In this document: one piece after another, positions 12,112 through 22,928 of the stretch | Position numbering within the stretch: the stretch's first letter is position 1 | Layout of the letters: the number at the start of each line of letters is the position of its first letter | Assembly (NCBI GenBank): GCA_028532985.1 | Contig: JANCIK010000013.1 | Span: 62,001-126,000, forward strand | Direction of reading: 5' to 3' | DNA length: 64,000 bases | Origin: Stropharia rugosoannulata | Taxonomy: Eukaryota > Basidiomycota > Agaricomycetes > Agaricales > Strophariaceae | Position numbers and translations under genes: made by a program | Notes under the pieces: model-generated | Database searches by the model: none | Seen by the model: the letters and a program-made list of their open reading frames with translations, nothing else | What the model was told of the DNA's origin: nothing

Positions 12112-12927
12112 CACCCCAGGAACCTGAGGTTTTCAGGTGACCTGAAATTTTCGGAGAAAATCTGAGTTTTATTTACAGTATCAAACAGACCGAAATCTTA
12201 AACAAAAGTAGTAATTTTAGCTTGTATGAAATGACACCTTAGATTAGAAACTTAGCTAGAGTTTTATTGCTGGCTGAAATGACGCACAAAACTTTCAGTT
12301 TATTTATTACAGAAAACAGAAACAATAACTTTAATGTCAGTACAAGTTTAAGCTGGACAAAAAACAGTGATTTAATGCAGACTGAAAACCCGATCAAAAC
12401 TTAGGTAATGGGTCAATGATTTAGCACGACAACAATTGTGTCGAAAGCTATTGTTTTCAATGGTTCTAATATTATCATCAATACTTTTGTTTTTCGCCAT
12501 ACTGAAATTAGTTTTACAATAGATTAATAAAGTTTTAGTTCGACAAAAGACCTGAATGTCAGGCACAGTTTCTACATGTTGAAAACAATAGCTTTCGACA
12601 CAATTGTTGTCGTGCTAAATCATTGACCCATTACCTAAGTTTTGATCGGGTTTTCAGTCTGCATTAAATCACTGTTTTTTGTCCAGCTTAAACTTGTACT
12701 GACATTAAAGTTATTGTTTCTGTTTTCTGTAATAAATAAACTGAAAGTTTTGTGCGTCATTTCAGCCAGCAATAAAACTCTAGCTAAGTTTCTAATCTAA
12801 GGTGTCATTTCATACAAGCTAAAATTACTACTTTTGTTTAAGATTTCGGTCTGTTTGATACTGTAAATAAAACTCAGATTTTCTCCGAAAATTTCAGGTC
12901 ACCTGAAAACCTCAGGTTCCTGGGGTG
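12112..12927. mobile_element. Fold-back element: perfect 349-bp inverted repeat
   Basis: Bases 12112..12460 are the exact reverse complement of 12579..12927, with a 118-bp AT-rich spacer (12461..12578). Symmetry holds with no indel seen across the arms. Ends are CACCCCAGG...CCTGGGGTG, and ATA flanks both sides, a possible 3-bp target duplication. Short subterminal palindromes (CAGGTGACCTG) lie near each end. There is no coding capacity, so it is a non-autonomous fold-back/long-TIR MITE. The near-perfect arms indicate recent insertion or recent gene conversion. It lies 172 bp after F-box gene 1 and 29 bp before the regulatory motif of F-box gene 2. A transcript across it would fold into a roughly 350-bp double-stranded hairpin. 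Confidence 0.9.
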
Positions 12928-12956
12928 ATATGTAATTGTTTAATCCTTCAAGTATT

Positions 12957-12975
12957 CCCGGAGCTACTGATCCGG
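12957..12975 (+). promoter_or_regulatory. Degenerate copy of the F-box cluster motif, gene 2
   Basis: CCCGGAGCTACTGATCCGG matches the cluster consensus CCCGGATCAAGTGATCCGG at 16 of 19 bases and ends 139 bp before the gene 2 ATG, the same distance as in genes 3 and 4. The fold-back element ends 29 bp upstream of it. Confidence 0.45.
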
Positions 12976-13114
12976 TTCGGTCGCCCGACGGCAGCCCCAT
13001 GTGGTCAAGTCAAGCGCTTCCGAGGCTACTCACGTCACACAACCACCACGAGGTTCATCTGCTCTACCAAGCCCACGCCTTTTCGTCTCATTGCCCGACT
13101 ATCATCTCAGAATA

Positions 13115-14701
13115 ATGTCTTTCATCGTCCTCGATTCTGCTCTCCCCGCCGATCTTTTCACTACGAACCGAGAACCCAACGACGGAGAACTAGTTTTAGC
13201 CCGGTCGTTGATTCACGACCTCGAGACAAAGCAGCGTAGCCTCACCACGCCGGGAGACCACTCCGAAGCAGGGGTAGATGATGAACACAAAGCGATTGAA
13301 GAAAGATTAGCCTTGCTCAGAAAAGGTGTTTCCCCAATGCGGCGTGTCCCAACGGATGTTATACGCTTGATCTTCCTGGCATTCGCTATCGATCCGGAAC
13401 CCTGTCCTTCCCTTCATGTCCAATTGTTGTTCCCCGACAAGATCTTAATTCTTTCCCAAATATCCAGTGGACTTAGAGCTACTGCACTATCTATCCCATG
13501 TCTCTGGGCAACCATCCGTGTGGAGCTTCAGCATAACTGTCCCGAATGGAAACTGCGACATCAGAAATACTGGCTAGAGGAGAAAATCAATCGTCGCTCT
13601 GGAAACTCCCCCCTGCATATTTCTTTGGCCAAATGCCGCATTAGAACTCGTTCAGAACAAGCTATACAAGAAGGTCATAAAGAAATTTTAAACATCGTGC
13701 TTTCTTGTCATTCCCGCTGGAGAGAGATAATTTTCTCAAGCGAATGTATTCCACTTGTTTATGTATTCTTGAAAACACTTACTCCAAACGACGCTCCACT
13801 GCTATACAAAATTGATTTCGGGATGGCCAAGCATAGACTTAATAAGTTGTACGTGGACTGTTCCAATACGCCTCTTCTTGGTTGCCCGGGCTTAGGAAAA
13901 CTGGTTAACGTCACATTTGGAAGCATCTATGAACATCGATCACGCTTACCATTTTCAACTATTACAGAACTTGTATGTTTACCAGGAATATGGCGTCCAT
14001 CATTGCCTACAGACTTTGCCAGTACTCTTCGATTATGTGTATCACTTGTCAGCCTTACCCTCGAGGGATCATGCCCCTACAGACACAGTGGATATATCGA
14101 CCCAGTCATAGATCTTCCGTGTCTACAACACTTAATCGTTTCCGGAGGTGGTCCGAATCTGGATATATTCCTATCAATCAGTGCCCCACGACTACAATCG
14201 ATGAAGCTCTACTTAGACACACTCGGAGTCGAAATTTCGAGTCCTACACACGGACTAGTTGATTTCTTCAGGCAGTCTCCCAACGTACAGGTTCTAGAGT
14301 TACATGGTGAAATTCGGGCAACTACAATGCTGGATATTCTTCAACTTTGTCCCCATCTCGTTGCCCTACACGCCCCCAGTCCCATTAGACGTGACTCGGG
14401 AAGTTGGGACGGAATATTGACTAGATTCGTGGCTGCGGACAAGGCAAAGGACATATTGTGCCCTAACCTGCAACGTCTTAATATTGGCTCCGAGTTCGGA
14501 GACGTCGCCGCTACTTTCACCACTCTAAAAATGCTAGTAACGGGCAAGCTAGAGCCTTCTCCATTACTTGCTTCATGGAAATGTTTGAAGATCCAGTTTA
14601 GATACTCCAAGGCGGAGAAGGAAGAGGCTCGCCAATTAATGAAATTAATGTCATTGCATCACTTTCCAACAGTCCGTATCACGGGATTCTTGTGGGATTG
14701 A
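13115..14701 (+). CDS. F-box protein, paralogue 2
   Basis: Single exon, 528 aa from ATG 13115. This ATG was preferred to in-frame ATG 13001 because it aligns with the starts of the other copies (MSFIVLDSALPADLFTTNRE). Order: conserved N-terminal DLFTTNR motif, coiled segment, F-box SPMRRVPTDVIRLIFLAF at about residue 75, ISSGLRATALSIPCLWATI, then the KYWLEEKINRRSGNSPL signature and LRR-like repeats. The KYWLEE-RRSGN signature groups it with genes 6 and 7 rather than with its direct neighbours 1, 3 and 4, so the two subgroups are interleaved along the chromosome. Expected role: Skp1-binding substrate adaptor of an SCF ubiquitin ligase, target unknown. Confidence 0.85.
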   Translation: MSFIVLDSALPADLFTTNREPNDGELVLARSLIHDLETKQRSLTTPGDHSEAGVDDEHKAIEERLALLRKGVSPMRRVPTDVIRLIFLAFAIDPEPCPSLHVQLLFPDKILILSQISSGLRATALSIPCLWATIRVELQHNCPEWKLRHQKYWLEEKINRRSGNSPLHISLAKCRIRTRSEQAIQEGHKEILNIVLSCHSRWREIIFSSECIPLVYVFLKTLTPNDAPLLYKIDFGMAKHRLNKLYVDCSNTPLLGCPGLGKLVNVTFGSIYEHRSRLPFSTITELVCLPGIWRPSLPTDFASTLRLCVSLVSLTLEGSCPYRHSGYIDPVIDLPCLQHLIVSGGGPNLDIFLSISAPRLQSMKLYLDTLGVEISSPTHGLVDFFRQSPNVQVLELHGEIRATTMLDILQLCPHLVALHAPSPIRRDSGSWDGILTRFVAADKAKDILCPNLQRLNIGSEFGDVAATFTTLKMLVTGKLEPSPLLASWKCLKIQFRYSKAEKEEARQLMKLMSLHHFPTVRITGFLWD

Positions 14702-15234
14702 GGGCGGTTTGATCATGTTGAGTTGATTTCACTTCAGTCGATTACTTACATCCTTGACTTTGGAGTTTAGGCATTACCACACATATATTTTACCAGTTAG
14801 TAATGGTTATTTATGTTCCTTATATGGAGAGCGCCAAAAAGCGACCCATTCATATGCTCTGCATTCTCCCAGAGCAGGAAATATTCCGTACAATGTGTAC
14901 GCAATCATAAAAAACAGATATACAAGCCACCCAACTCCGAAGAAGCCGAAGTAGTTCATAAAAATCATCCGCTGTAGGAAGCCTGACAACGCTCACTATT
15001 AAAATCACATCCATCTCTCGCGATGATAAAAACTGCCAGTATGCGGCACTGCCGGACGCTCGGCAGGCCGACCGCAAACTGCATGGTATCTGCGTGCATC
15101 AACTCGTAGCGGCGCCGCGTGAAAAGTCCATTCTAGTGATGAGTCAACGCTTCAGCTTCAGCGCTCGGACTTTCGATAGGCCTGTAGCAAGGATTATTTG
15201 GCCAGCCTTTCATGTTAGGTCTTATAAGTAATAT
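14702..15234. other. Intergenic between F-box genes 2 and 3
   Basis: 3' region of gene 2 and promoter region of gene 3; only short ORFs without recognised motifs. Confidence 0.5.
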
Positions 15235-15268
15235 GTCCCGGATCAAGTGATCCAGGCGGGCCGCTCAG
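15235..15268 (+). promoter_or_regulatory. Cluster motif upstream of F-box gene 3
   Basis: GTCCCGGATCAAGTGATCC followed by AGGCGGGCCGCTCAG. The core GGATCA-AG-TGATCC is a palindrome with a 2-bp centre. It ends about 125-140 bp before the ATG at 15392. The almost identical stretch at 17229 precedes gene 4. Confidence 0.6.
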
Positions 15269-15391
15269 TTCTCAGGAAACCGAAATTCATGATGCCCATC
15301 GACCTCTGTCATTGTGATGGTCATCTTCATTGACGGACAAGAGTTCGCCTCTTCTTCCCCTTTCCAGTATATCCCCTCAAAACAAACATCA

Positions 15392-16954
15392 ATGCTCCCC
15401 GAGTCTAATCTGCCAGCCGACCTCTTCACTACAAACAGGGCACCCGACGATGGAGAACTAGCATTAGCCCGTGCATTGATACACGATCTCGAAAACCAGC
15501 GGCACGGTCTTACTACAGCGCCCGCAGTCTCAGAAGCAAGAGAATTTTATGCCCTGGAACGGTCAATTCTGGTGCGCCTATATGCTCTCAAACACGTCGT
15601 TGCCCCAATCAGACGTGTCCCAGGGGACATTATACGCGAGATCTTTTTGGCATGCATCGAGCCTGATACCTTCCCATCCATGTCCAGCAACGACGTACCT
15701 TGTACTCTCTCTCATATTTCCGGTGGTCTTAGGCAAATTGCACTATCTACTCCCGCACTTTGGGCAGCCTTTCGCGTGAACATCGACAAACACCGTACTT
15801 TCTCGATGAGAGGCTCAAAGACCCCAGAATCACTTTTGCTGGGTCAAGCATCCTGGCTAAAACAGTGGATCTATCATCGCTCGGGCAATCTTCCGCTGCG
15901 CATATCATTCTCTGAACATGGCCCTGACGTATTACTAGACAGCTATAAACACATCATAGACCTGGTGATCTCTTGTCATTCTCGCTGGAGATACATCACA
16001 TTTCGATGCTTATTTGAGAGTTCCACTCACCTCCTTTCATCTCTGCAATCCCTTACTCCTCACGACGTCCCACAACTGTACCAGATAGATTTTGGGATTG
16101 GCCAGGACAACATGGATGACCTTCAAATCTTCCCTATGCCACTTCTCGGCTCCCCGAGTTTGAAGAACATATATGGTGTTACATTCAGCAACCTCTATGA
16201 GCACAGGTCACATATATTACTACCAACGATTGCAGAGCTTGGCTGCGCCTGCGCGTCATGGCGTCCATCACTTTATGCCGACTTTGCCAATACCCTTCGC
16301 CTCTGCGTATCGCTCGTCAGTCTTACCATCGCCATAGATGCTGAAGTATGGAGGGACTTGTCTAAGCCTGAGATAGACCTTCCGTGTCTACAATATCTCT
16401 CTTTTTTCGAAAGTTTTGCAGATCCCCGAATCTTTACATCAATCAATGCCCCGCGGCTTCATACTCTGAAGCTAACATTGACCAAGGTTTCCCAGGGAAT
16501 TTATTCCGAACATTGGCCCACAACTCAGATTGTCGCATTTCTCAAACGCTCTACAGATATACAGGTCTTACATCTATATGGAGATATGTGGGCAGATTCG
16601 GTATTCATTATCCTGCGACACTGTCCTCGGCTCGTCAGTTTACAGCTTCCCCCTGTCATGGACCGCCAATCAGGGTTGGACGGACTACTATCCAGTTTTG
16701 TTTACGCGGAGAGCACAGCGGATGTACTATGTCCCAAGTTGGAGTGCCTTGAAATAGGGAGCTTCAGTGGATTTCGTGTGATAAATTTCGACACTCTTAT
16801 TGCGCTGATTATACGCAAGCTGGAGCCTTCGACATCACTTGCGCCATGGAAACGGTTGAAGATACGGTTCCGACACTTTGACAAAGACAAGGAAGAAATC
16901 GACCAATTGTTGGGTTTAGCGGATCCCCCAAGAATCACTATCGAGAGTGTTTAA
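15392..16954 (+). CDS. F-box protein, paralogue 3
   Basis: Single exon, 520 aa from ATG 15392; in-frame ATG 15314 would add 26 residues not conserved in the other copies. N-terminal NLPADLFTTNRAPDDGELA, a coiled segment, F-box APIRRVPGDIIREIFLACIE, CTLSHISGGLRQIALSTPALWAAF, a WLKQWIYHRSGNLPLRI signature, then LRR-like repeats to the end (FRHFDKDKEEIDQLL). It is closest to gene 4 in both promoter and coding sequence, pointing to a fairly recent tandem duplication. Expected role: SCF ubiquitin-ligase substrate receptor; target unknown. Confidence 0.85.
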   Translation: MLPESNLPADLFTTNRAPDDGELALARALIHDLENQRHGLTTAPAVSEAREFYALERSILVRLYALKHVVAPIRRVPGDIIREIFLACIEPDTFPSMSSNDVPCTLSHISGGLRQIALSTPALWAAFRVNIDKHRTFSMRGSKTPESLLLGQASWLKQWIYHRSGNLPLRISFSEHGPDVLLDSYKHIIDLVISCHSRWRYITFRCLFESSTHLLSSLQSLTPHDVPQLYQIDFGIGQDNMDDLQIFPMPLLGSPSLKNIYGVTFSNLYEHRSHILLPTIAELGCACASWRPSLYADFANTLRLCVSLVSLTIAIDAEVWRDLSKPEIDLPCLQYLSFFESFADPRIFTSINAPRLHTLKLTLTKVSQGIYSEHWPTTQIVAFLKRSTDIQVLHLYGDMWADSVFIILRHCPRLVSLQLPPVMDRQSGLDGLLSSFVYAESTADVLCPKLECLEIGSFSGFRVINFDTLIALIIRKLEPSTSLAPWKRLKIRFRHFDKDKEEIDQLLGLADPPRITIESV

Positions 16955-17228
16955 TTAAATAAAACCGGCGTACTGAAAACTTATTCCTGTACATTTGTAT
17001 TTGGACAGTAAGCGATGTTGTTACTTTGTTCAAAGTTTAATGCTTTTCAGGAGAACAACAGGAGAATGTACTACGCTTGTAAAGTTCTTGTATCTCAGGT
17101 ATTAAGTTAATGACTTCGGATTTGATACGTAAACTAAATACGCTTTGTACTTGTTCTTATTCTTTTTTTAATATTTCCAGTGGACTTAGAGACTCCCGAA
17201 GTTACAAGTTGCGGCTCTGGTAAATTGT
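16955..17228. other. Intergenic with a possible tiny F-box relic
   Basis: Non-coding. At about 17176-17192 the string TCCAGTGGACTTAGAG also occurs inside F-box gene 2 at about 13467. This may be a relic or chance. Confidence 0.3.
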
Positions 17229-17260
17229 GTCCCGGATCAAGTGATCCGGATGGGCCGCTC
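17229..17260 (+). promoter_or_regulatory. Cluster motif upstream of F-box gene 4
   Basis: GTCCCGGATCAAGTGATCC continues with GGATGGGCCGCTC and ends about 120-130 bp before ATG 17380. This is the best copy of the palindromic site CCGGATCA-AG-TGATCCGG plus the trailing GCCGC. Confidence 0.6.
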
Positions 17261-17379
17261 GGCGCTCAGTAAGTACCAGTGCTATGCCCATCAACTCTGT
17301 CATCGTAACGGTCATCTGGCTGACAAGAGTTCACCTCTTCTTTCCTTTGCCAGTATATCCTCTCGGAACAACAGCATCA

Positions 17380-18984
17380 ATGCCCCCTAAGTTTGATCTA
17401 CCTGCCGACCTCTTCACTACAAACCGGGCACCCGACGATGGAGAACTAGCATTAGCCCGTGCATTGATACACGCTCTGGAAAACCAGAGGCACAGTCTTA
17501 CTACAGCGCTGGCCGTCTCAGGAGCAGGAGCGGTCCATACCGTGGAACAATCAATTTTGAAGCGCCTAGATGCTCTCAAAAACGTCGTTGCCCCAATCCG
17601 CCGTGTCCCCGTGGATATCATACGCGAGATCTTCTTGACATGCATCGAGCCCGATACCTTCCCGTCCATGTCCCGCAACGGTGTACCTTGTACTCTCTCT
17701 CATATTTCCGGTGGCCTCAGGCAAATCGCACTGTCTACTCCCGCACTTTGGGCAGCTTTTCGCGTGCACATCACTAGGGGCAATACTTTCTGGGTGGCAG
17801 GCTCCTCCTTAAAGACCCGCCGGGATTCAATTTTGCGGGGAAAACTATCTTGGTTACAGCAATGGATCCATTATCGCTCGGGAAATCTTCCGCTGCGTAT
17901 ACACTTCTCTGAATACGATGGCGACATATCGCTGGACAGCTATAGAGACATTGTAAACCTGGTAATCTCTTGCCATGCTCGCTGGAGATATATCAGCTTT
18001 CGATGCAAATTTGAGAATTCTCCTCACCTCCTTTCATCCTTGCAATCACTTACTGCTCACGACGTCCCACAGCTCCGCGACATATCCTTTGGGCTCGACA
18101 GTGACGACGTAGAAGACCTCAATATCTTTCCCATGCCTCTTCTTGGTTGCCCGAGTTTGAGAAAGATAGATGGTGTTACATTCAGCAACGTATATGAACA
18201 CAGGTCACATATCTTGCTGTCAACAATTACGGAGCTTACCTGTACCTGCACGTCGTGGCGTCCATCAATTTTTGCCGACTTTGCCACTACTCTTTGCCTT
18301 TGCATATCCCTCGTCAAGCTCACCATCAACGTCGAGGTTCCGGGAGGGACGGAGTTAACTATACCTGCGATACGCCTGCCGTGTCTACAACACCTATCTG
18401 TTAATGAATGTTTTATAGCCCCACGCATTTTTCCATCAATTGATGCCCCGCAGCTTCAAACTCTGGAACTGAAATTGACTTACGTTATTCAAAGAACCTC
18501 CGAGCAAGAACGGCCCGCAGCCGCATTGGTTGGATTTCTCAAACGCTCTCCAAACATACAGGTCCTACTTCTAAATGAAGGTATATGGGCAGATATGGTA
18601 CTCATTATCCTTCGACACTGTCCCCGGCTTGTCAGGCTACAACTTCCCCCTCGTATCTACCATTCTTCCGAGTTGGGTATACTACTACCTAGTTTCGCTC
18701 AAGTGGAGGGGACAGAGGACGTAATATGCCCTCACTTGCAGTATCTCGACATTGGCACAGTGTTCCGCCGTGCATTGACTGTGTCAAGCATTAACACTCT
18801 CATGACACTTATTACACGCAAGCTGGAGCCTTCGTCGTTACTTGCTCCTTGGAAATGTTTGAAGGTACGGATCCAACATTATGGCAGTTACAACAAGAAA
18901 GAGATCAATCAATTATTGGAACTAGCGGACCCCCCCAGAATTACTATCGAGAGTTTTGATTTTTTGGATATAGATGTACCGTGA
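17380..18984 (+). CDS. F-box protein, paralogue 4
   Basis: Single exon, 534 aa from ATG 17380, chosen because MPPKFDLPADLFTTNRAPDD aligns with the other copies; upstream ATG 17284 is in frame. F-box APIRRVPVDIIREIFLTCIE, LSHISGGLRQIALSTPALWAAF, WLQQWIHYRSGNLPLRI, then LRR-like repeats to EINQLLELADPPRITIES. It is highly similar to gene 3 over the whole length. No stop or frameshift is seen. Expected role: SCF substrate receptor with unknown target. Confidence 0.85.
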   Translation: MPPKFDLPADLFTTNRAPDDGELALARALIHALENQRHSLTTALAVSGAGAVHTVEQSILKRLDALKNVVAPIRRVPVDIIREIFLTCIEPDTFPSMSRNGVPCTLSHISGGLRQIALSTPALWAAFRVHITRGNTFWVAGSSLKTRRDSILRGKLSWLQQWIHYRSGNLPLRIHFSEYDGDISLDSYRDIVNLVISCHARWRYISFRCKFENSPHLLSSLQSLTAHDVPQLRDISFGLDSDDVEDLNIFPMPLLGCPSLRKIDGVTFSNVYEHRSHILLSTITELTCTCTSWRPSIFADFATTLCLCISLVKLTINVEVPGGTELTIPAIRLPCLQHLSVNECFIAPRIFPSIDAPQLQTLELKLTYVIQRTSEQERPAAALVGFLKRSPNIQVLLLNEGIWADMVLIILRHCPRLVRLQLPPRIYHSSELGILLPSFAQVEGTEDVICPHLQYLDIGTVFRRALTVSSINTLMTLITRKLEPSSLLAPWKCLKVRIQHYGSYNKKEINQLLELADPPRITIESFDFLDIDVP

Positions 18985-21356
18985 TGTTGACTGAGAATGT
19001 CTTACGCAGTGGGGAGCGGCTCCTGTAAATTTATATGTAGATAGTCAGCGATGGTATCCCACGACGCATAACTTTGAGTCGTCGCCATCTTTTCGTATGC
19101 TCCACCCAGGATGAGATAACACGCATCCGACTCTTTTACAAGCTCGAAGTCCGATGCGTTCCCGAAAACCATATTCGTTCGAGGCGCGCCGTAATCACCA
19201 CCGTACCTACACGCCCCGGTTTTGCAAGGAGGACTTAGGCGTAGGCGATTTACCATACCCTCGATCGACTTAACCCTAGCTTGCCATGCATAGTCAAGAA
19301 AATCGGATTTCGGATTATAGGATTATAGAGGCAGTACACTTTCATCCGTAGTCGCATCTGGCGCCCACGTCGCAGTTACTTATTTTCATGCCAATAATAG
19401 TGCTGGGCACTGGGCACGTAATTCAACACACCTATGTAGCATGGCTCGGCCGAGGGAACGAGCAGCGGCCGGGGAGCGCGCATCTGCCAGTCACTCCGAA
19501 TTCATCAAGAAAAAGAAGTCCCATTCATTCATCCATTGAAAGGCAAAGTTAGACATCATTAACCCATCAAAGGCATAGCTATAGATCAAGATCAAAGTCC
19601 CAGTCCATCTGCCCACACGTCCACGGTCCATTCATTCATTCATGACGCCAACCGTCTGCCGCACTTCATACAACAACTTGATCATGATCTTACTGAGTCA
19701 ATCAACCGGCGCTATCGGGTTATAGAACACCTACAGCCTCGAGGCTCATTACGGATTACCATACAAAGATATGTAGGCTCCAACAGCTCAAACAGGCTCA
19801 CGCTCGAAGGTCTCGCATTGGGGAATTTAATCGCTTCAAACCAGTTCGCATTAAGCCCGGGACGCTACACTACACGTATAAACTACCGAATGTATGTAGA
19901 CTATTCACCAAAGCAATAAATAACGAAGCAGCGAGCTTCCAACGGAACCAAGGGCGGAAGACTGAGGACTTCGAAAAGCCTCAAGACCTCCTCCCGCGAA
20001 GTAGAGTATAGTACTAATAGTACCGTACGTACGTTAATTTTGCGTCGACCTACTCAAACCAAAGAAGGCAGAGTGTGCGCTAGGTGGAAAAAGGGTGCGT
20101 ATTAAACAGCTATGAAGTACGGTTCACAATCGGAAGTAAGTATGTACGTAGAGATAGAGATAAGTAAACAGGGCAGGATCGTGATCAGATCAGAGAAGAT
20201 GGAAATAGGATAGGGATGAGAGCATTGTGCGAGACGTGGACGCAGTCATGAGGTGGATGGAAAGTGCAAGTGGATGTGGATGTGGATGATGATGGTGCGC
20301 AGATAGCCACGAGGCGATGGCGATGATGGAGTATTACGAGGCCGATTTCGTGGCTCAGACGAGACTGGATGTTCAGAGAACAAAAAGGCGAGAGGCGAGA
20401 AAACAATCAAAACAAGAAGAAACGTGAAGAACACGAGGGCGGGTGGATATGATACATATGCGATAAATACAAAAAAGGGGACAGATGGGGACGCGTGCGA
20501 CGTCGCTTCATCAACTTGAGGACGGGTTAAATCCGGAGAAAAAGAAAGTGAAAAAAGACATGCATAAGTAGAATGAGACGGGTGCGTAGGCCGAAAGTCC
20601 CTACTACGACACCACGTCACTATCCAAAAACAGAAAAAAGGGAGGCATAAATGACGCAGACATCTATATAACATAACTTGAGAAGACGGGGTAGCCAGCT
20701 GCGCATAAGGCAGCCCTTGTTGCGGTATGGTTTGCCGATGCAGTGCAATATGCACTGCAGAGAAAATGCGCGGGCACGCATTCAGGGGATAACGAGCCCA
20801 CGAAAAAATCGTGGAAACTCGTTCAACGGTAAAAATGATTATCAGGTAGTGTGTAGTAACGTATTTATGAATTCAGCTTCGTCTTCAGCTTGGGAGGGGG
20901 CGTGTTGATACCCGATACGCTTCAGACAAAGCGAACAGACGGGCATGCAGCGAGGCATGCTGCGTGACCGATGTTTGATGGTCTCGTGTCCAGGCCGAGT
21001 TAATATCGAAGACGAACCGAGAGCAGGGCTGGGTAACGGGAAGTGTCAAGACACTGCATGAGGGTGACTAGACAGGGTGAGTGGTTGACGAGAACGAGAA
21101 GTGCGAGGCAGAAATCGAGGAGACGACGGATTGGATAAGCAATGACGAATGACGACATGACAGTGAGATGACGATGATGGTTGATACATATATCCGAGAG
21201 ATAGATGCGATGAGGATGATAAAACTAAGCTGATGAAAAGTAGGATCGATAATGCGGATTGAGGATTGCGGATGGACAGACGAGAAGACAGAAACTTTCG
21301 AGAGGGGGAACTAGATTTTTTGTCCGTTTCCCCAGCTTTTGGTGTGTGGCACGCGC
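18985..21356. other. 2.4-kb stretch without a firm gene
   Basis: It contains one isolated minus-strand ORF at 19002..19256 (84 aa, with ACRYGGDYGAPRTNMVFG) that I do not recognise and cannot link by splicing to anything. The rest has short simple repeats: ATTCATTCATT near 19630 and GGATGT near 20270. It includes the probable 3' untranslated region of the gene at 21357..22928. Confidence 0.4.
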
Positions 21357-22928
21357 TCACGCATCCCCGAGGCCCTCCCACCGTTTTATTAAATCGTTCA
21401 CAAGCCTGTACACCACACTGGCACCGTCCTTCACCATGTCCCTCTCGTCTTTGCCGGGCACGCGGATGAGATACTTGCCATCGAAGCGCACGGGGTCCCA
21501 GCGACGCTTCATCTCGATTAAACGCTGGCGCACGCGGAATTTACGCTCGCGTTCCGATGGGTCAGACGAGGTGGTACCCGTGCTCGAAGACTGTGCAATT
21601 CTCATCGGAGAGGGCGTGGGCGGCATGGTGATTAGTGCCAATGACTTGCCTGGGGTGGCAGTTGTGGGGGTAGCAGGAGCAGTGACTGGTTTGCCTTTTT
21701 TGGGAGTCGCGAGCGTCGATCCTGTGCCGCCGACGTAAATACCCATGTTAAGAGGCTTGAAGATGTATTCTGCGACTGCCTCGAGGGTAAGGTCCTCGAC
21801 GCGCTGAGGAGACGAGAAGCTGAGCAGCGGCCAGGGGAAATCAACCCAGCCGACGCTCGGAAGGGTGAGCATGTATGTCCACTGCTGCTCGTGGTAGGTG
21901 AGCAGCGACTCGACGTCGTCCTTCGATAGAGCGGGCACTGGTTTATGCACCAGCGCATCAAGCGACTCATTCTCGGGGGCACGGTCATCCGTGGGGGATG
22001 TCATGGCAGAGGAAAGCGCAGAGGACAGGGCAGACGAGGTGTTCAGAGAGGAGATGGAGGATGTCATAGAGGATGAAGTACTGATCGCCTCGGGGCGGCC
22101 CTTTTTCGCATGCTTGCGCTTGACGATCTCCTCCGCACGACGGCGGAACTCGTCCTGTTGTGCCTGTTGCTTGTCGCGCTGCGCACGCGCCTCTCGGAGC
22201 AGCGCCTTGTGAGTCTCCGCTGCATGGTAAGCCGTGTACTCGGCATTGCTCATGGAGAGCCCAGGCTTGACCGGGTCGAGCGAATCGAAAGCCGAGAAAA
22301 GCGAGGTGGACGTGGAGATGGAGCGAGGGGAGTATGGGTCAGGAGACGAGGTAATGCTGAGGGCGGGGGAGGTAGCCTCGGTATCTGTAGACGCATAGCT
22401 GCTGTATCCGCCAACAGTTGCACCGGCAGCAGACGCCGCATAGCCGCTCGCAGAGAGGTGGTGATTGAGGTCGGGGGAAGTATGGGAGCTTCCAGAAGAC
22501 GACGCCCGCTCGTACTCGGCACCAGAGAGAAAGTCAAACTCGGAGCCAAAGGACGGGGAGAGAGAGGTTTTAAGCGTAAGCATGGCGAGGCGGCCTTCTA
22601 CAAGGGCCTGTGTTGGGTCGCCGTTCGCGAGCTGGCTGTCGCGTGAGGGGGAGGACGAGGTAGACGATGGCCAGCCTCGGGCCTCTTCCTCTTCCTTGAT
22701 CTCCTGTTGGATCTGCTCGTCGGCGGCGGCTTGGAGGCGGAGCACTTGTGCGTTGTGTTGGTGCTGGAGGGCGTAGAGGCGCTCCATGGTGGCCGAGTCT
22801 GCGCCAGTGGCGTCCCGTGCGATGGTTTGCTGATACGCCTCGTTGGCCTTAGCCAGTCGAGCGTCGAGGGTCTTGATAATGCGGTCGCGGATTGCGGCCT
22901 TCCAGGGGGCGTCTAATACAGGAGGCAT
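21357..22928 (-). CDS. Ser-rich protein with a C-terminal J-like helix pair
   Basis: An uninterrupted 523-codon ORF of high GC content. Residues about 1-90 form a charged helical/coiled region (RDRIIKTLDARLAKANEAYQ). A long Ser/Ala/Thr-rich disordered stretch (about 90-330) follows, with a basic coiled piece RAQRDKQQAQQDEFRRRAEE inside it. The last 60 residues hold RRWDPVRFDGKYL and RDMVKDGASVVYRLVNDLI. That end resembles the WHPDKF-type terminal helix module of fungal proteins related to J-domain/NFKBIL1 C-termini, with WDP in place of WHPD. I infer a nuclear or cytosolic scaffold-like protein; no enzymatic motif is seen. The family assignment is tentative. Confidence 0.75.
   Translation of the reverse strand: MPPVLDAPWKAAIRDRIIKTLDARLAKANEAYQQTIARDATGADSATMERLYALQHQHNAQVLRLQAAADEQIQQEIKEEEEARGWPSSTSSSPSRDSQLANGDPTQALVEGRLAMLTLKTSLSPSFGSEFDFLSGAEYERASSSGSSHTSPDLNHHLSASGYAASAAGATVGGYSSYASTDTEATSPALSITSSPDPYSPRSISTSTSLFSAFDSLDPVKPGLSMSNAEYTAYHAAETHKALLREARAQRDKQQAQQDEFRRRAEEIVKRKHAKKGRPEAISTSSSMTSSISSLNTSSALSSALSSAMTSPTDDRAPENESLDALVHKPVPALSKDDVESLLTYHEQQWTYMLTLPSVGWVDFPWPLLSFSSPQRVEDLTLEAVAEYIFKPLNMGIYVGGTGSTLATPKKGKPVTAPATPTTATPGKSLALITMPPTPSPMRIAQSSSTGTTSSDPSERERKFRVRQRLIEMKRRWDPVRFDGKYLIRVPGKDERDMVKDGASVVYRLVNDLIKRWEGLGDA

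Noticed and set aside
19002..19256. 84-aa minus-strand ORF as a gene
   Set aside because: No recognisable family, no splice-linked exons and a length expected by chance; mentioned only within the intergenic entry.
22110..22646. Long plus-strand ORF opposite the Ser-rich protein gene
   Set aside because: High GC and Arg-rich composition typical of an antisense shadow; no motif, while the minus strand has a 523-aa ORF with recognisable ends.
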